This document shows, one piece after another, positions 1 to 8,602 of a stretch of 64,000 nucleotides of DNA. The stretch is from CAITWD01 sp963727285 (GTDB lineage Bacteria > Actinomycetota > Thermoleophilia > Miltoncostaeales > Miltoncostaeaceae), in NCBI GenBank assembly GCA_963727285.1, contig CAVSFF010000012.1:1-64000 (forward strand), written 5' to 3'. Position 1 is the stretch's first letter; each line of letters opens with the position of its first letter. The notes under the pieces were generated by a model that saw only the letters and a program-made list of their open reading frames with translations, was not told the DNA's origin and did no database searches. Both the position numbers and the translations under genes were made by a program.

Positions 1-207
1 ATCAATCGGTCAGCGTATCTCGTCCTCGTGTACGGCGAGCTCACCTCGGACTACCTGGAGAGCGGGCCCGAGGGCTTGGACGGTGCGGATCGAACGGCCA
101 GACGCGCCCGATGGCCCGAAGCGCAACCCGGGATAGCGTGCGACGCCCTTCGACCCGCGGATCCGCCCCTCGGGACCTATGCTCGTCCGGCGGGCCCGGT
201 GAGGGGC
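1..207. other. No gene called at the left edge
   Basis: Open frames exist on both strands but none looks like a known protein. The plus frame from the first base could be the tail of an upstream gene, but nothing conserved was recognised. Confidence 0.3.
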
Positions 208-870
208 GTAGGAGCCTGATCACAACTCGGCACCCTCCCTCGACAGGATCGGCGATCTCAAAGGTGCGCACCCGCCCGCCGGCAAGTGCCTTGTCGGCCA
301 GGCCGGCGCTCAGGCCGCGGTGCAAAATGCACACGAGCTGGCCACCACGGGCAGTCCGGCCTCGGCGAATGGGCAGCGCCCGAGGCGCAGGTCGAGGTCG
401 TCATTCGACGCATCGACGGGCGCAGGCGCAAAGCCAAGCCGCCCAAGCAACCCAATGACCGCCTCGATGCCCGCGCCTTTGGGCAGGGGCCCCTGCCCCT
501 CGCGGTAGCCGTACTGCTCGATGGCGTCCTCGCCCGGACCCGAGGTCACGATGATCCCGACAAGCAGCCGGGCGAGCTCGCGACGGCCCGCGGAGCGCTG
601 CGTGCGAGCCGGAACCGTGCCGCAGGGCGACCAGACCGACGGCCGTGCCGCTACCACCTCGACAAGGCCCCCCGCCTGCATGAGACGAAGGTGCTTCCGG
701 ACCACGTTGTGCTTGAGCCCCACCAAGCCTGCAATCTCGGGCGCCGAAAGCCCCGCCGGCGCAGCCTCAAGTGCAGCCCTTATGGCCTGGCGGGACGGAT
801 GCGCCAGGGCACGCGCGGCCTCCAGCCCTACGGGATCCGGGTCCGTCAGATGAGTGTCGTCGCTCATCCC
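208..870 (-). CDS. HTH transcriptional regulator with C-terminal Cys cluster (frameshifted)
   Basis: An ArsR-like winged helix (ALAHPSRQAIRAAL, then LSAPEIAGLVGLKHNVVRKH) is followed by a C-terminal cluster. That cluster is split between two frames: CPFAEAGLP in one, then VCILHRGLSAG and GCRVVI in the next, so a one-base shift lies near 325-350. In this family the CPF...VC..H.GL...C.V block is a probable metal or Fe-S site, which suggests redox or metal sensing. The start at 870 (MSDDTHL) is preferred to 912 because conserved residues begin soon after it. The gene is divergent from the ferredoxin, with about 80 bp between them, and may regulate it. A homologous architecture occurs at 43856-44734. 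Confidence 0.6.
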
Positions 871-952
871 GCCTCCGTTGGGGTCGACACGCGGTCTGCG
901 ATGCGATTTCATCTCCCGTGTAGGAGACTAAACAACGCCAGAGGACGCTGCC

Positions 953-1272
953 ATGGCCTACATCATCACCGAGCCGTGCATCGGCACCAAGGACACCGCG
1001 TGCGCGGACGTTTGCCCGGTCGACTGCATCCACCCCGCCCCGGGCGAGGCGCACTTCCAGCAGAGCACCAAGCTCTACATCGATCCGACCGAGTGCATCG
1101 ACTGCGACGCGTGCGTGGAGGCGTGCCCGGTGGACGCCACGATGTCTGAAGATGATGCCCCGGCCCAATGGGAATCTTTCGGGAGATCGACCGGGTGTAT
1201 TTCGAGGATGGTCACGAGGCCGGCGAGAAGATGGTCGCTGACTACCTGGCGGGTAAGGTCTCCTCGCCGTAG
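953..1272 (+). CDS. fdxA: 7Fe-type (3Fe-4S/4Fe-4S) ferredoxin, frameshifted near the C terminus
   Basis: The N terminus MAYIITEPCIGTKDTAC and the clusters CADVCPVDCIHP and CIDCDACVEACPVDA are those of actinobacterial seven-iron ferredoxins, small soluble electron carriers (about 105 residues). The first frame is conserved to PAQWES. The expected tail then continues in the next frame (FREIDRVYFE...DYLAGKVSSP) and stops at 1272, so a base is missing in the T-run near 1177. With that base restored the length is normal. The start is ATG at 953. The divergent neighbour is the Cys-cluster HTH regulator. Confidence 0.88.
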
Positions 1273-1521
1273 GCCTCGTGCAGGCGGACGAAGTTAGCGC
1301 CGGGACCGGGCGCGCACACGTCGTGACCCGGATGCCGGCGCCACCGAGTTGACCCGGGCCGTGCCGGCGCTGGTGGGCCCGTGATGCCGGCCGCGGCGCG
1401 ACAGTGACAGCATCGCCAATCCCCCCCCCGGCCGGAGGGCCGTGCGGGTGCGCGCCAGATGCGCTCTCCGCTCGTTGCCCAATTGGTGTGATGGCCGGCG
1501 GTTTCGTCATGCCCCCGCCCC

Positions 1522-1986
1522 TCCCGCTTCGACGCCCACGACGGCTGGTCGATTAGCGCCGCGGCGGAATCGATGGGCATCTCCCGGCAAACCGCATCCA
1601 AGTGGTGGGGCCGCTATGTCCGGGACGGGGTGTCCGGGCTTGCCGACCGCTCCAGCCGCCCGCATCGCAGCCCGCTGCGCACGCCGGCGCTCCTGGAGCA
1701 ACAGATCCTCAATCTGCGCACCCAGCGCAAGCTCGGCCCGGCACGCATCGGCGGGATCCTCGGGGTGCCGGCGGCAACGGTGCACCGGGTCTTGGTGCGC
1801 CACGGTGTCAATCGCCTTTCTTGGATGGACCGGCCCACAGGTCGCGTGGTACGCAGGATCACCACCTCGCGCTGCGGGGAGCTGATGCACGATCGATGTC
1901 AAGAGCTCGCCCGTATCCCGGATTGCGGGCGGCCCCACCGCGCTGACTGCGGGGCCGCCCGCTCGAGGCCAATCGCTACCCGATGA
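1522..1986 (+). mobile_element. IS481-family transposase, 5' and 3' truncated remnant
   Basis: The frame around 1573 reads AAAESMGISRQTASKWWGRY, then GLADRSSRPH, LGPARIGGILG and VHRVLVRHGVNRLSWMDRPTGR. This is the HTH and linker part of IS481 transposases, which normally run over 300 residues with a DDE domain. The conserved HIDVK that opens the catalytic part appears only in another frame near 1890, and after about 1970 similarity is lost. Both ends are missing, so it is a dead fragment. No flanking terminal inverted repeats were recognised. Confidence 0.72.
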
Positions 1987-2643
1987 TCGCTTCCCCGCCC
2001 GGATAGCAGAACGACGAAGCAGGAGAGTAGAAGCCCCAAGTGACCTGCAGGGGCGACGCAGGCCGAAGCGCGTGGATGCTGTGATCGGGCGCCAGGAACT
2101 CGAAGTCGAGCACCTCCCAAGGGTCGACAAGGGGCGCGATGAACGGGTAGAGCCCTTCCACGAGCTTGCCGTCGATATCGGTGATGTAGCTCAGTTGCCC
2201 GGCGGCGACGACGTCGCCGACGCTCCCGACGCGAACCGTGGTGCGGATCAATCGACGCCTTCTTGGCGAGTCGTCGCCACAAGGGTGTCACCGCTTAGCT
2301 CCAGCGCGGTCTCCCCTGCCGATGCCGGGACGCCACGCTCTCCCGCGTACTCGCGCACGCCCGCGCTTGAGTTCAGATAGTGCGTCCACCAGCGGCTTGG
2401 GGTCTGCCCGTCGGGTGCAAAGCGATCGAGGTCCGCACCGGCATATGTCAACGAGTACGCCCCGAACCCGGAGGTCTGCTCGGCCTTATCGACGACGTAC
2501 TGATTGATGAAGCACTGGCCATTCGCGATCCGTCCAAGTCGCGGATCAACGAGTTTGCCGACGGCCTCGGAATCTGCCGGAATCCACGTCAGGTACAGCA
2601 TCCGGCTGCTAATGACCATTTGGGGAGCGGCGAGCTTGGACAC
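1976..2643 (-). CDS. Acetoacetate-decarboxylase-like protein (frameshifted)
   Basis: GTG at 2643 is preceded by AGGAG six bases upstream, so it is preferred to the ATG at 2685. The first frame covers MLYLTWIPADSEAVGKLVDP to ATTRQEGV. The second, from about 2250, continues LIRTTVRVGSVGDVV to the stop at 1976, so one base is missing near 2250. The layout (an N-terminal hydrophobic strand with a DPRLGR-type turn, a central WTHYLNSSAG segment, and a C terminus ending in FYSPASSFCYP) resembles acetoacetate decarboxylase superfamily proteins. I could not identify a catalytic lysine with certainty. Substrate and pathway are unknown. Confidence 0.5.
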
Positions 2644-2771
2644 GATGATCTCCTGCTCTATAGGGTCTTGAGACAATTCACACAACGTGAGGTTAACCGT
2701 TTCGATGCCGGTGTTGGGCGGCGTCGCACGGGCAAGCTTCGCTCCGGTACCAGGCCCCTTGGAGGTGCGCG

Positions 2772-3796
2772 ATGAGAGCGGTCCGGCTCCACCACTACGG
2801 AGAGCGGCCGGTGGTCGAGGAGGTGCCCGAGCCGGTCCTGCGTGGCCCGCATGACGTGCTAGTCGAAGTCGGCGGGTCGGGACTGTGCCGAACCGACCTG
2901 CACATCGTCCAAGGTCAGTGGGCGGACCGCTCCCGCGTGAGCCTGCCCTACACGCTTGGGCACGAGACCGCGGGCTGGGTCCGCGAGGTCGGCTCCGGGG
3001 TGGAGCACTTGCAAGCTGGGGACGCAGTAATCCTGCACCCGCTCATGACCTGCGGCTTCTGCCGCTCCTGCCGAGCGGGCGACGACGTACATTGTCGGCC
3101 AGCGCGTTCCCCGGAATCGATACCGATGGCGGAATGGCCGAACTGGTGCGCACCACGGCTCGATCAGTCGTCAAGCTGGAACCAGACACCCAGCCGGGCG
3201 ACGTGGCGGCGCTTGCCGATGCCGGGCTCACCGCCTACCACGCTGTCAAGAAGGCTCTGCCCCTACTGTATCCGGGCACCACCTGTGTAGTGATCGGGGC
3301 CGGTGGGCTGGGTCACATCGGCATCCAGTGTCTTCGCGCCCTGTCCGCGACGCGGATCATCACGATCGACGCCAACCCGGCCGCGCTACAGCTGGCGGCC
3401 GATTGGGGCTCCGACGAGGCCATCCTCGCGGATGGGCACCACGTCAAGCGGGTCCTTGATCTCACCGATGGATTCGGGGCCGAGGTGGTGCTCGACTTCG
3501 TGGCCGAGAACGGGGCCGAACGCGACGGCTGGCAGCTGACCAGACGAGCCGGCAGTCACTTCATCATCGGCTACGGCGGGACCTTGCAAGTCCCAACCAT
3601 CGACGTGATTTCCACCGAGCGCAATATCGTGGGCAACCTTGTCGGCAGCTACAACGATCTCGCCGAGCTGATGGTACTTGCCGAGACGGAACGCGTCGCG
3701 TTGAGCACGCGCACCTACCCGCTCGATGCGGTCAACGACGCCATGGACGACCTCGAGGCCGGCCGACTGCAAGGTCGAGGCATTCTCGTCCCCTAG
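2772..3796 (+). CDS. Zinc-dependent alcohol dehydrogenase (MDR family, frameshifted)
   Basis: This medium-chain dehydrogenase oxidises alcohols with NAD(P). The GroES-like half shows catalytic-zinc ligands in GSGLCRTDLH and LGHETAGWV and a structural-zinc set in CGFCRSCRAGDDVHC. After about 3100 the frame shifts by one base and continues FPGIDTDGGMAELV, then the Rossmann motif VVIGAGGLGHIG. The total of about 340 residues is normal for the family. The ATG at 2772 has a GGAGG six to ten bases upstream. It stands alone and is divergent from the decarboxylase-like gene. Confidence 0.85.
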
Positions 3797-3917
3797 ACGG
3801 AGCCGCCCCATCGCCTCGCGAGCGACTGGGGGGAGAACTTGGGTCTCTCAGATCCCAAACGGCCCGAGCGCAAAGTGGTTCGGATTGTGCCAACCACGGT
3901 CCATTATGACCTGCGTG

Positions 3918-3972
3918 GTCATGCGGATTTCCCTCGTCTATGCGGGTCAGGTTTGCCAGGGAAGTCCAAATG
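3918..3972 (+). repeat. Dispersed repeat R2, copy 1
   Basis: The stretch containing ATGCGGATTTCC...GCGGGTCAGGTTTGCCAGG is matched, in opposite orientation, at 46172-46225 (ATGCGGATTTCC...GCCGGTCACGTCTG). Both copies lie beside mobile-element debris. A shorter echo (TTTGCCAGGGAA) occurs near 57590. Function unknown. Confidence 0.45.
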
Positions 3973-4198
3973 CTTGTGCGATGCAGGCCCCTGCGCAGAC
4001 CTCGAATTCCGAGCCTCTTGGTGATCTTTGGGCTCGCCCGTGTTTGCCTACGACGCCGGATGGCACCTTCTGGAGCCCCAAGCGCGGAACGCTCATATCG
4101 TGAGCCACACCAGGGCCCAGAACGCGCTCGACGCGACCGTGATGCCTCCCAGAATCAGTGCCGCCAGGGCCATGGACCCGCGCCCCACCGCGTAGCGT

Positions 4199-4229
4199 AT
4201 CGACGGGCCTGTCGCGGCGACGGCGTGCC
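4199..4229 (+). repeat. 31-bp exact direct repeat, left copy
   Basis: ATCGACGGGCCTGTCGCGG and the following bases to 4229 are identical to 5506-5536. The sequence encodes the RRACRGDGVP stretch of an integrase. The two copies bracket the HtaA-like gene. Confidence 0.9.
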
Positions 4230-4411
4230 CGTATTCAGCTCGCACGACCCCCGACATCGCCGCGTGTCGCTCTTGCACCTGTCCGGCGTGCCGGGGGCGC
4301 GGAGTCGGCGAGGCGGTCGGCCACGATGCCTACACGTCGGCCCGGACCTATACGCACGTCATGGTGGACGAAACGGAGCGCGAATACGGGGCAATTCTCG
4401 CCCGGACGTGA
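4199..4411 (+). mobile_element. Tyrosine recombinase (integrase) C-terminal remnant
   Basis: One frame reads HDPRHRRVSLLHLSGVPGAR. After a one-base shift it continues VGEAVGHDAYTSARTYTHV and ends at the TGA at 4409. This is the C-terminal catalytic box of phage-type integrases: HxLRH in the family, here HDPRH, and the terminal Tyr in ARTYTHVM. The N-terminal two-thirds are absent, so it cannot be active. Its first 31 bases recur exactly at 5506-5536. Confidence 0.68.
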
Positions 4412-4566
4412 CCGGATGTGCGCGCCGCGCGCGTGCCTCGGGGTCCCGAAGTTCTCTGCGAACGTGTACTTACCGAACCCCCTTGCCGCGCGGAAAGCGC
4501 ATTGGTGGACTCGACGCATCACACCGCATCATCGTGTCCATGCGAGCCCCATCGGAGGATCGAACT

Positions 4567-5226
4567 ATGAGAATCAAGAGCCGCATTGCGGCGGCAAGTG
4601 TGACCGGAGTTGCAGCCGCCGCGATGGTTGCTGTTCCGCTTGCAAGCGCCCACAGCGCCCACCATACGACCGTCAAAGCCGTTCGGAGTGGCAGCACGGC
4701 TGTCAATCTCCCGGCGGCCGTCTTGAGCGCCATCACGGGTGACGGCATCACCCCGACCGTCGTCGGGCCAGGGCAAGGTCTGGCTGGGCCAGCAGGCTCC
4801 CTCTACACCGTGTTCCCCGTCACTGGCGGCAAGGTCAAGCTCAGCGCGGGATCCATCGCTGGCGGCAACATCGCACACAGCGGTGGACTGGACTTCGCCG
4901 GCAAGATTGGCGGCAAGCCGGCGGATCTGAAGATCACCAAGTTCAACATCAACTTGGCCACTGGAACCATCAGCGCGCGCACGACACTGACGGTCGGCTC
5001 GAGTGTCACGAAGCTCGGTCGGGTGAACGTGTTCCAGTTGGCGGGTGTTTCGGCCAGCGTGAAGGGGCGCATCGTGTCCGGCGCGGCGACCAGTGTCACG
5101 TTGACTGCGGCATCTGCCGGTGCGCTCAACCAACTGGGAACGTCATCATCGGCCTTCACCGCGGGACAGAGCATCGGCTCGGCGTCCTTCGTGGCGGCAG
5201 TCGGTGGGCACCACCACCATCGGTAG
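4567..5226 (+). CDS. HtaA-like secreted protein
   Basis: The 219-residue protein has a Sec signal peptide (KSRIAAASVTGVAAAAMVAVP, cleavage near AHS). Its single domain has the Gly-rich beta pattern of HtaA domains (VFPVTGGKVKLSAG, SGGLDFAGKIGG, LKITKFNINLATGTISA). HtaA domains in actinobacteria bind haem or haemoglobin at the cell surface; here that role is inferred from fold only. The protein ends in HHHHR, which could add metal binding, and no C-terminal membrane anchor is visible. The start has a strong GGAGG eight bases upstream, and a strong hairpin terminator follows at 5240-5278, so it is a single-gene unit. Confidence 0.75.
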   Translation: MRIKSRIAAASVTGVAAAAMVAVPLASAHSAHHTTVKAVRSGSTAVNLPAAVLSAITGDGITPTVVGPGQGLAGPAGSLYTVFPVTGGKVKLSAGSIAGGNIAHSGGLDFAGKIGGKPADLKITKFNINLATGTISARTTLTVGSSVTKLGRVNVFQLAGVSASVKGRIVSGAATSVTLTAASAGALNQLGTSSSAFTAGQSIGSASFVAAVGGHHHHR

Positions 5227-5239
5227 GTGAGGTGTGAGT

Positions 5240-5278
5240 GACCAGTGCGGCGGGGCCTGCTGTCCCGCCGCACTGGTC
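5240..5278 (+). terminator. Strong hairpin terminator after the HtaA-like gene
   Basis: A 15-bp perfect stem (GACCAGTGCGGCGGG with CCCGCCGCACTGGTC) and a 9-nt loop begin 13 bases after the stop codon. There is no U-run, as is common in high-GC actinobacteria. Confidence 0.8.
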
Positions 5279-5435
5279 GGTCCGTGACCGCCGACGTGCT
5301 CCCCCACCGACCGCGCGCCGCAAGCCCGCTCGATGACCCGGCTACCCCGACGACCTGATGGACATCGCCGACGGGTCCACGTCCCTGGAGACCTACCCGC
5401 CTGATGACCCATTCGAGGACTGACCGGACGGGTCC

Positions 5436-5460
5436 GGGCCTGCACGCTGCGTGCAGGCCC
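5436..5460. terminator. Second hairpin, possible terminator
   Basis: GGGCCTGCAC and GTGCAGGCCC form a 10-bp stem with a 5-nt loop. It follows a short acidic open frame (MDIADGSTSLETYPPDD, stop near 5423) that may be the tail of a lost gene. Confidence 0.5.
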
Positions 5461-5505
5461 CGGTGCATACGTCGCAACGAGGCCGGGTCGGGACACAGCC
5501 CGAAC

Positions 5506-5536
5506 ATCGACGGGCCTGTCGCGGCGACGGCGTGCC
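5506..5536 (+). repeat. 31-bp exact direct repeat, right copy
   Basis: Identical to 4199-4229. Integrase similarity stops at its end and a tRNA-like T-arm sequence begins at once. Confidence 0.9.
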
Positions 5537-5540
5537 GCGA

Positions 5541-5570
5541 GGCGGGTCAGCGGGCTTGAATCCCGTATGC
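5541..5570 (+). repeat. tRNA-3'-half-like repeat (TLR), T-arm only
   Basis: GGCGGGTCAGCGGGCTTGAA then TCCCG gives a CGGG/CCCG stem around a 7-nt TTGAAT-type loop, like a tRNA T-arm. It is fused directly to the integrase-derived 31-bp repeat. Confidence 0.45.
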
Positions 5571-6002
5571 ACTACCCGGGCCGCATAATTACTGGGAAAC
5601 CGGTCGGCCATGTCAGGCACGACCACGTTTACTCGGGGCGTGTCACCTCGGTGGGAACAGGGCGACGTGCTTACCGCTTTGGGTATCACATGAGCATGAG
5701 AATGTCTCAATAACGGTGATAGTGGCTCGCCACACCAGCCGTAGCCCAGCGATTCGTGGTACTGCCAGCGGCTTCCTCAACCGAAGAGCGCGTTGATGGC
5801 ACGCCCTGTTCAACTCCATTCGGCCGCATCGATCACTCGCCGGACGAAGGCCCCTCGACGTCCACCCCGAAGCCTGTCAGCCTGCCCCGACCCCCAAGCC
5901 ATCCGAGCCCGAAACCGTGACACCCGTGTGAAACAGGAGACTTGCATCCCTCGTGGACCTACCTGCTTCGACGGGTCTGGCGGACGTATGCGACAACAGA
6001 AG

Positions 6003-6060
6003 GACACGAGATGAACGAGAACCCGCAACAGGAGGACACGATGGATGAGAACCCGCCGGA
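6003..6060 (+). repeat. Tandem duplication of a ribosome site and start codon
   Basis: Two adjacent units of about 30 bp each carry a purine-rich site, GGACACGA, an ATG and codons for (N/D)ENPxxD. The ATGs are at 6011 and 6041. The second unit has the better site (AGGAGG, five bases from ATG). Either start yields a plausible heliorhodopsin. Confidence 0.7.
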
Positions 6061-6817
6061 CGACCTGCGGTTGAGCCGTCTGCGTCGCTGGAACATCATC
6101 GTCGGCCTGATCCTCGCCGCGCAGGCTGTCGCGATCGCGCTCCTCACCAACGACTTCAGTCTTTCCCGTGACGTCCACGTTCATGACGGGCCCCCCCGGT
6201 ACGCCAGCGAACTCGACACCCTGTTCGACGTTCCGCTCGGCTGGGGGGTGTTCGCATTCCTCGCGATCTCGGCCGGGGCGCTGCTGATCATCGCCTCGCC
6301 CGGCGTGTTCGAGTGGTACACGCGCAACCTGCTCCAAGACCGCAACTACGGGCGCTGGATCGAGTACTTCTTCAGCTCGTCGATCATGATCGTGCTGATC
6401 GCGATGATCACCGGCGTCAGCGACATCGCAGCGCTGCTCGCGATCTTCGGCGTCAACGCGAGCATGATCCTGTTCGGCCTGCTCATGGAGAAGTACGAGA
6501 CGCCGGGGAAACCCAGCTGGCTCTCGTTCTGGTTCGGAACGTTCGCCGGAATCATCCCGTGGATCATCATCGTGATCTATGTGTGGAGCCCCGGACTCGA
6601 CGGCCCTAGCCCTCCCACGTTCGTGTACGCGATCATCGTCAGCCTCTTCCTCTTCTTCAACGTATTCGCCGTCAACATGTGGCTGCAGTACAAACGGATC
6701 GGCCCCTGGAAGGACTACCTCGTGGGCGAAAAGACCTACATCCTCCTTAGCCTGACGGCAAAAGCCCTACTCGCTTGGCAAGTGTTCTCCGCCGTCCTCG
6801 CAGGCTCGAGCCCATAA
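6041..6817 (+). CDS. Heliorhodopsin
   Basis: This 258-residue, seven-helix membrane protein belongs to the heliorhodopsin family of retinal-binding photoreceptors, whose membrane orientation is inverted relative to type-1 rhodopsins. Numbered from ATG 6041, helix C has RWIEYFFSSSIMIVLIAM with Glu108 as the expected Schiff-base counterion. Helix D ends LLMEKYE (Glu150), and helix G reads LLSLTAKALLAWQVF with the retinal lysine at Lys241. Family member 48C12 has E107, E149 and K241, so the spacing is almost identical. No histidine lies in the predicted helices, although 48C12 has His23 and His80 near the Schiff base. The gene is intact, unlike many neighbours. It is flanked by HtaA-like and excisionase-like genes; no retinal synthesis gene is visible in the window. 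An alternative start is ATG 6011. Confidence 0.93.
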   Translation: MDENPPDDLRLSRLRRWNIIVGLILAAQAVAIALLTNDFSLSRDVHVHDGPPRYASELDTLFDVPLGWGVFAFLAISAGALLIIASPGVFEWYTRNLLQDRNYGRWIEYFFSSSIMIVLIAMITGVSDIAALLAIFGVNASMILFGLLMEKYETPGKPSWLSFWFGTFAGIIPWIIIVIYVWSPGLDGPSPPTFVYAIIVSLFLFFNVFAVNMWLQYKRIGPWKDYLVGEKTYILLSLTAKALLAWQVFSAVLAGSSP

Positions 6818-6894
6818 CCCGTCGCAGGAGCCGCTTCGGCGTCAGCTCTCCGTAATGGTCCTTCAAGGGCTCGCACAGCCCCTGGAACGCGAAC

Positions 6895-6915
6895 GACCGG
6901 CCGAAGGGGCCGGTC
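6895..6915 (+). terminator. Hairpin downstream of heliorhodopsin
   Basis: GACCGGCC and GGCCGGTC form an 8-bp stem with a 5-nt loop, 78 bases after the heliorhodopsin stop. Confidence 0.5.
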
Positions 6916-7255
6916 GCAGCAACCCGCCCATGGCGGGGGCAGTCCCTCCTGGGGCAACCGGTTACCTGCCGCAGTGCGACGAGACGCCTCTCGCGGGTTG
7001 CCACCTTCACACGAAGGGCAACGCGGGCAGACGGGGCGAATCCATGGGTGAGGCGTTGGCAGCAGAGGGCGGCGCGTTCGTCGCCCCGATCGGCTATGAG
7101 AACGTTCCTTCTCGCACGGCGTCGCGGTCCGTTGGGGCGCTCGAGCACGCGCTGGCGCACCGCCCTGTGGCGATCGGGGCGGACTCATGCCAGCGGACTG
7201 ACTAGCTGACGTTGCCCGCGGCGCTGGTGCGCTTAGGAATACTCACGCTGCCCGT
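6916..7255. other. Gap without a recognised gene
   Basis: Open frames of up to about 140 codons on both strands are not protein-like in any family I recognise. Around 6976-7021 a GACGCCTCTCGCGGGTTGC segment is followed by an interrupted TTCAC/GAAGGG hairpin, like a degenerate member of the extended TLR repeat. Confidence 0.35.
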
Positions 7256-7630
7256 TCAGTAGACCACGAAAGGAACGTGATCGGCCGGGATGCGTCTCTG
7301 GTCGGGGGCGATTTCGACGTACGGCAGACGGCCGTCCTTCGTCCGCCGATAGACCGTTCGGACCCGCACGCCGGACAGAGCGGCACACGCTGCGAACGTG
7401 ACAGGCTCGCCCCTCTAGTAGGCATCGATTTCGACATCGGAAGGTTCTCGGTCCCGAGACGGCTCCCGACCGCCGCGTCGAATCGGCGCGTCCACGCATA
7501 GGGATAAATCGGGGATTCGCGGGGGCAACAAGTCGGTCATCGAACGGCGTGCGCGCTCCATGCTGAACTCCTCTTGGTGCCAGGGCCCACGTATTCCATC
7601 ACTGCGGCTCCGCGTTCGTCTTGAGTGCAC
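7256..7630 (-). pseudogene. Excisionase-like HTH protein interrupted by an in-frame TAG
   Basis: Reading the minus strand in one frame gives ...SDVEIDAY, a TAG at about 7415, then EPVTFAACAALSGVRVRTVY, RRTKDGRLPYVEI, RRIPADHVPFVVY and a TGA at 7256. The second part is a typical excisionase/MerR-type HTH (VYRRTKDGRLPYV...RRIPADHV), used for site choice in recombination. It has no good start codon after the TAG, so it is probably a dead directionality factor or carries one base error. Integrase remnants and TLR repeats nearby fit an excised or decayed integrative element. Confidence 0.5.
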
Positions 7631-7892
7631 TGGATCCCCTCCGCCGATGCTGACGAACCATTGGGAGAGCCATCCAGACGAGTCCCGCGTCGCAGGTTAG
7701 ACGGATCGCGTTTCTCCGGTGCGCCGGGGAGGGCTTCAGCGTCGGCCCCTGGGGTGCGCCGGCGGCGGTCCTCGACAGCTCCGGTGCACCTGGCGACCAG
7801 GCCGACATCGAGGCTCGAATCGTCACGTTGGCCCCAGGTTGGCCCCAGCCACGGAACTTAATCGGCTTTTGCAGGCACAACCTCGAAACTCG

Positions 7893-7925
7893 TATGAAGG
7901 GGTCAGCGGTTCGATTCCTTCGCCA
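7893..7925 (+). repeat. TLR repeat
   Basis: TATGAAGGGGTCAGCGGTTC then GATTCC matches the TGAAGGGGTCAGCGGTTCGA consensus of the family. The 3' part diverges (TTCGCC in place of GCTCGTCGGC). Confidence 0.6.
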
Positions 7926-8194
7926 ACATCAACCGTACCGTCGACGACAACCGGAGACCGGCAACGACGAAACACCCCGAACTGAACGTCTGAATCGCCC
8001 CGGAGGCGTCTCCGGAATTGAAACGGCGCCTCGCTAGCCCGACGGTTCCGCCGAAGGTGTCCTGAAGCTTTGTGCGGAACATCCGCTCGTGTTAGGAGCG
8101 AGCTGATGGATTCCTCAGGCACAGCGACCAGGGCCGGTCTGAGAAGATCGAACGTGTTGGGGCGCGCGAACGGACGTCGAAGGAGTTGAGCCAG

Positions 8195-8602
8195 ATGATC
8201 GCGAGTAACGGCGAGTCCAACGGAGCGACGCGGGTGGCCTACATCCTCGGCGTACCGTTGGCCGAGAACGTCGTGCGCCAGTGGCCGCAGATGGGCGAGG
8301 TTGTGCGCACAAGGAGGCTCGTCGCCGAGGTCGAGGGCAGTTTCCCCGAACTCACGCTGGAAGTTGGCAGGCGTGTGCAACTCGATGATGTCGTCGTGGT
8401 GGAGTGGACCTGCAACTACGGTGACGGACGCCTATACCGGAACGTGACCGTCGGCGAGCTGGAAGACGGGCAAGCCGTGCGCGTAACCGACTATTGGGGC
8501 GAGCCCACGGTGACACCCGAGTGGCGCCAGGCGATGACCGACCGCCTCGACATGCCGGGCGACGGCATCTGGCCGGATGCAGAGCACCTCGGCCACTACT
8601 AG
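8195..8602 (+). CDS. NTF2-like/SnoaL-like protein
   Basis: ATG at 8195 has AAGGAG nine bases upstream; a TTG at 8186 is in frame but overlaps the ribosome site. Of 135 residues, the C-terminal half (VVVEWTCNYGDGRLYRNVTV, then GELEDGQAVRVTDYWGEP) is the beta-sheet of SnoaL/NTF2-like proteins ending in the typical YWGEP. The usual N-terminal helix (Y..W...D) is not evident, so the start region may be altered. Such proteins bind small hydrophobic ligands or act as cyclases or isomerases; no specific role can be given. Confidence 0.7.
   Translation: MIASNGESNGATRVAYILGVPLAENVVRQWPQMGEVVRTRRLVAEVEGSFPELTLEVGRRVQLDDVVVVEWTCNYGDGRLYRNVTVGELEDGQAVRVTDYWGEPTVTPEWRQAMTDRLDMPGDGIWPDAEHLGHY

Noticed and set aside
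3940..5226. A 428-codon open frame covering integrase debris and the HtaA-like gene
   Set aside because: The signal peptide and GGAGG-ATG at 4567 mark the true gene; upstream codons are a chance in-frame extension through the recombinase remnant.
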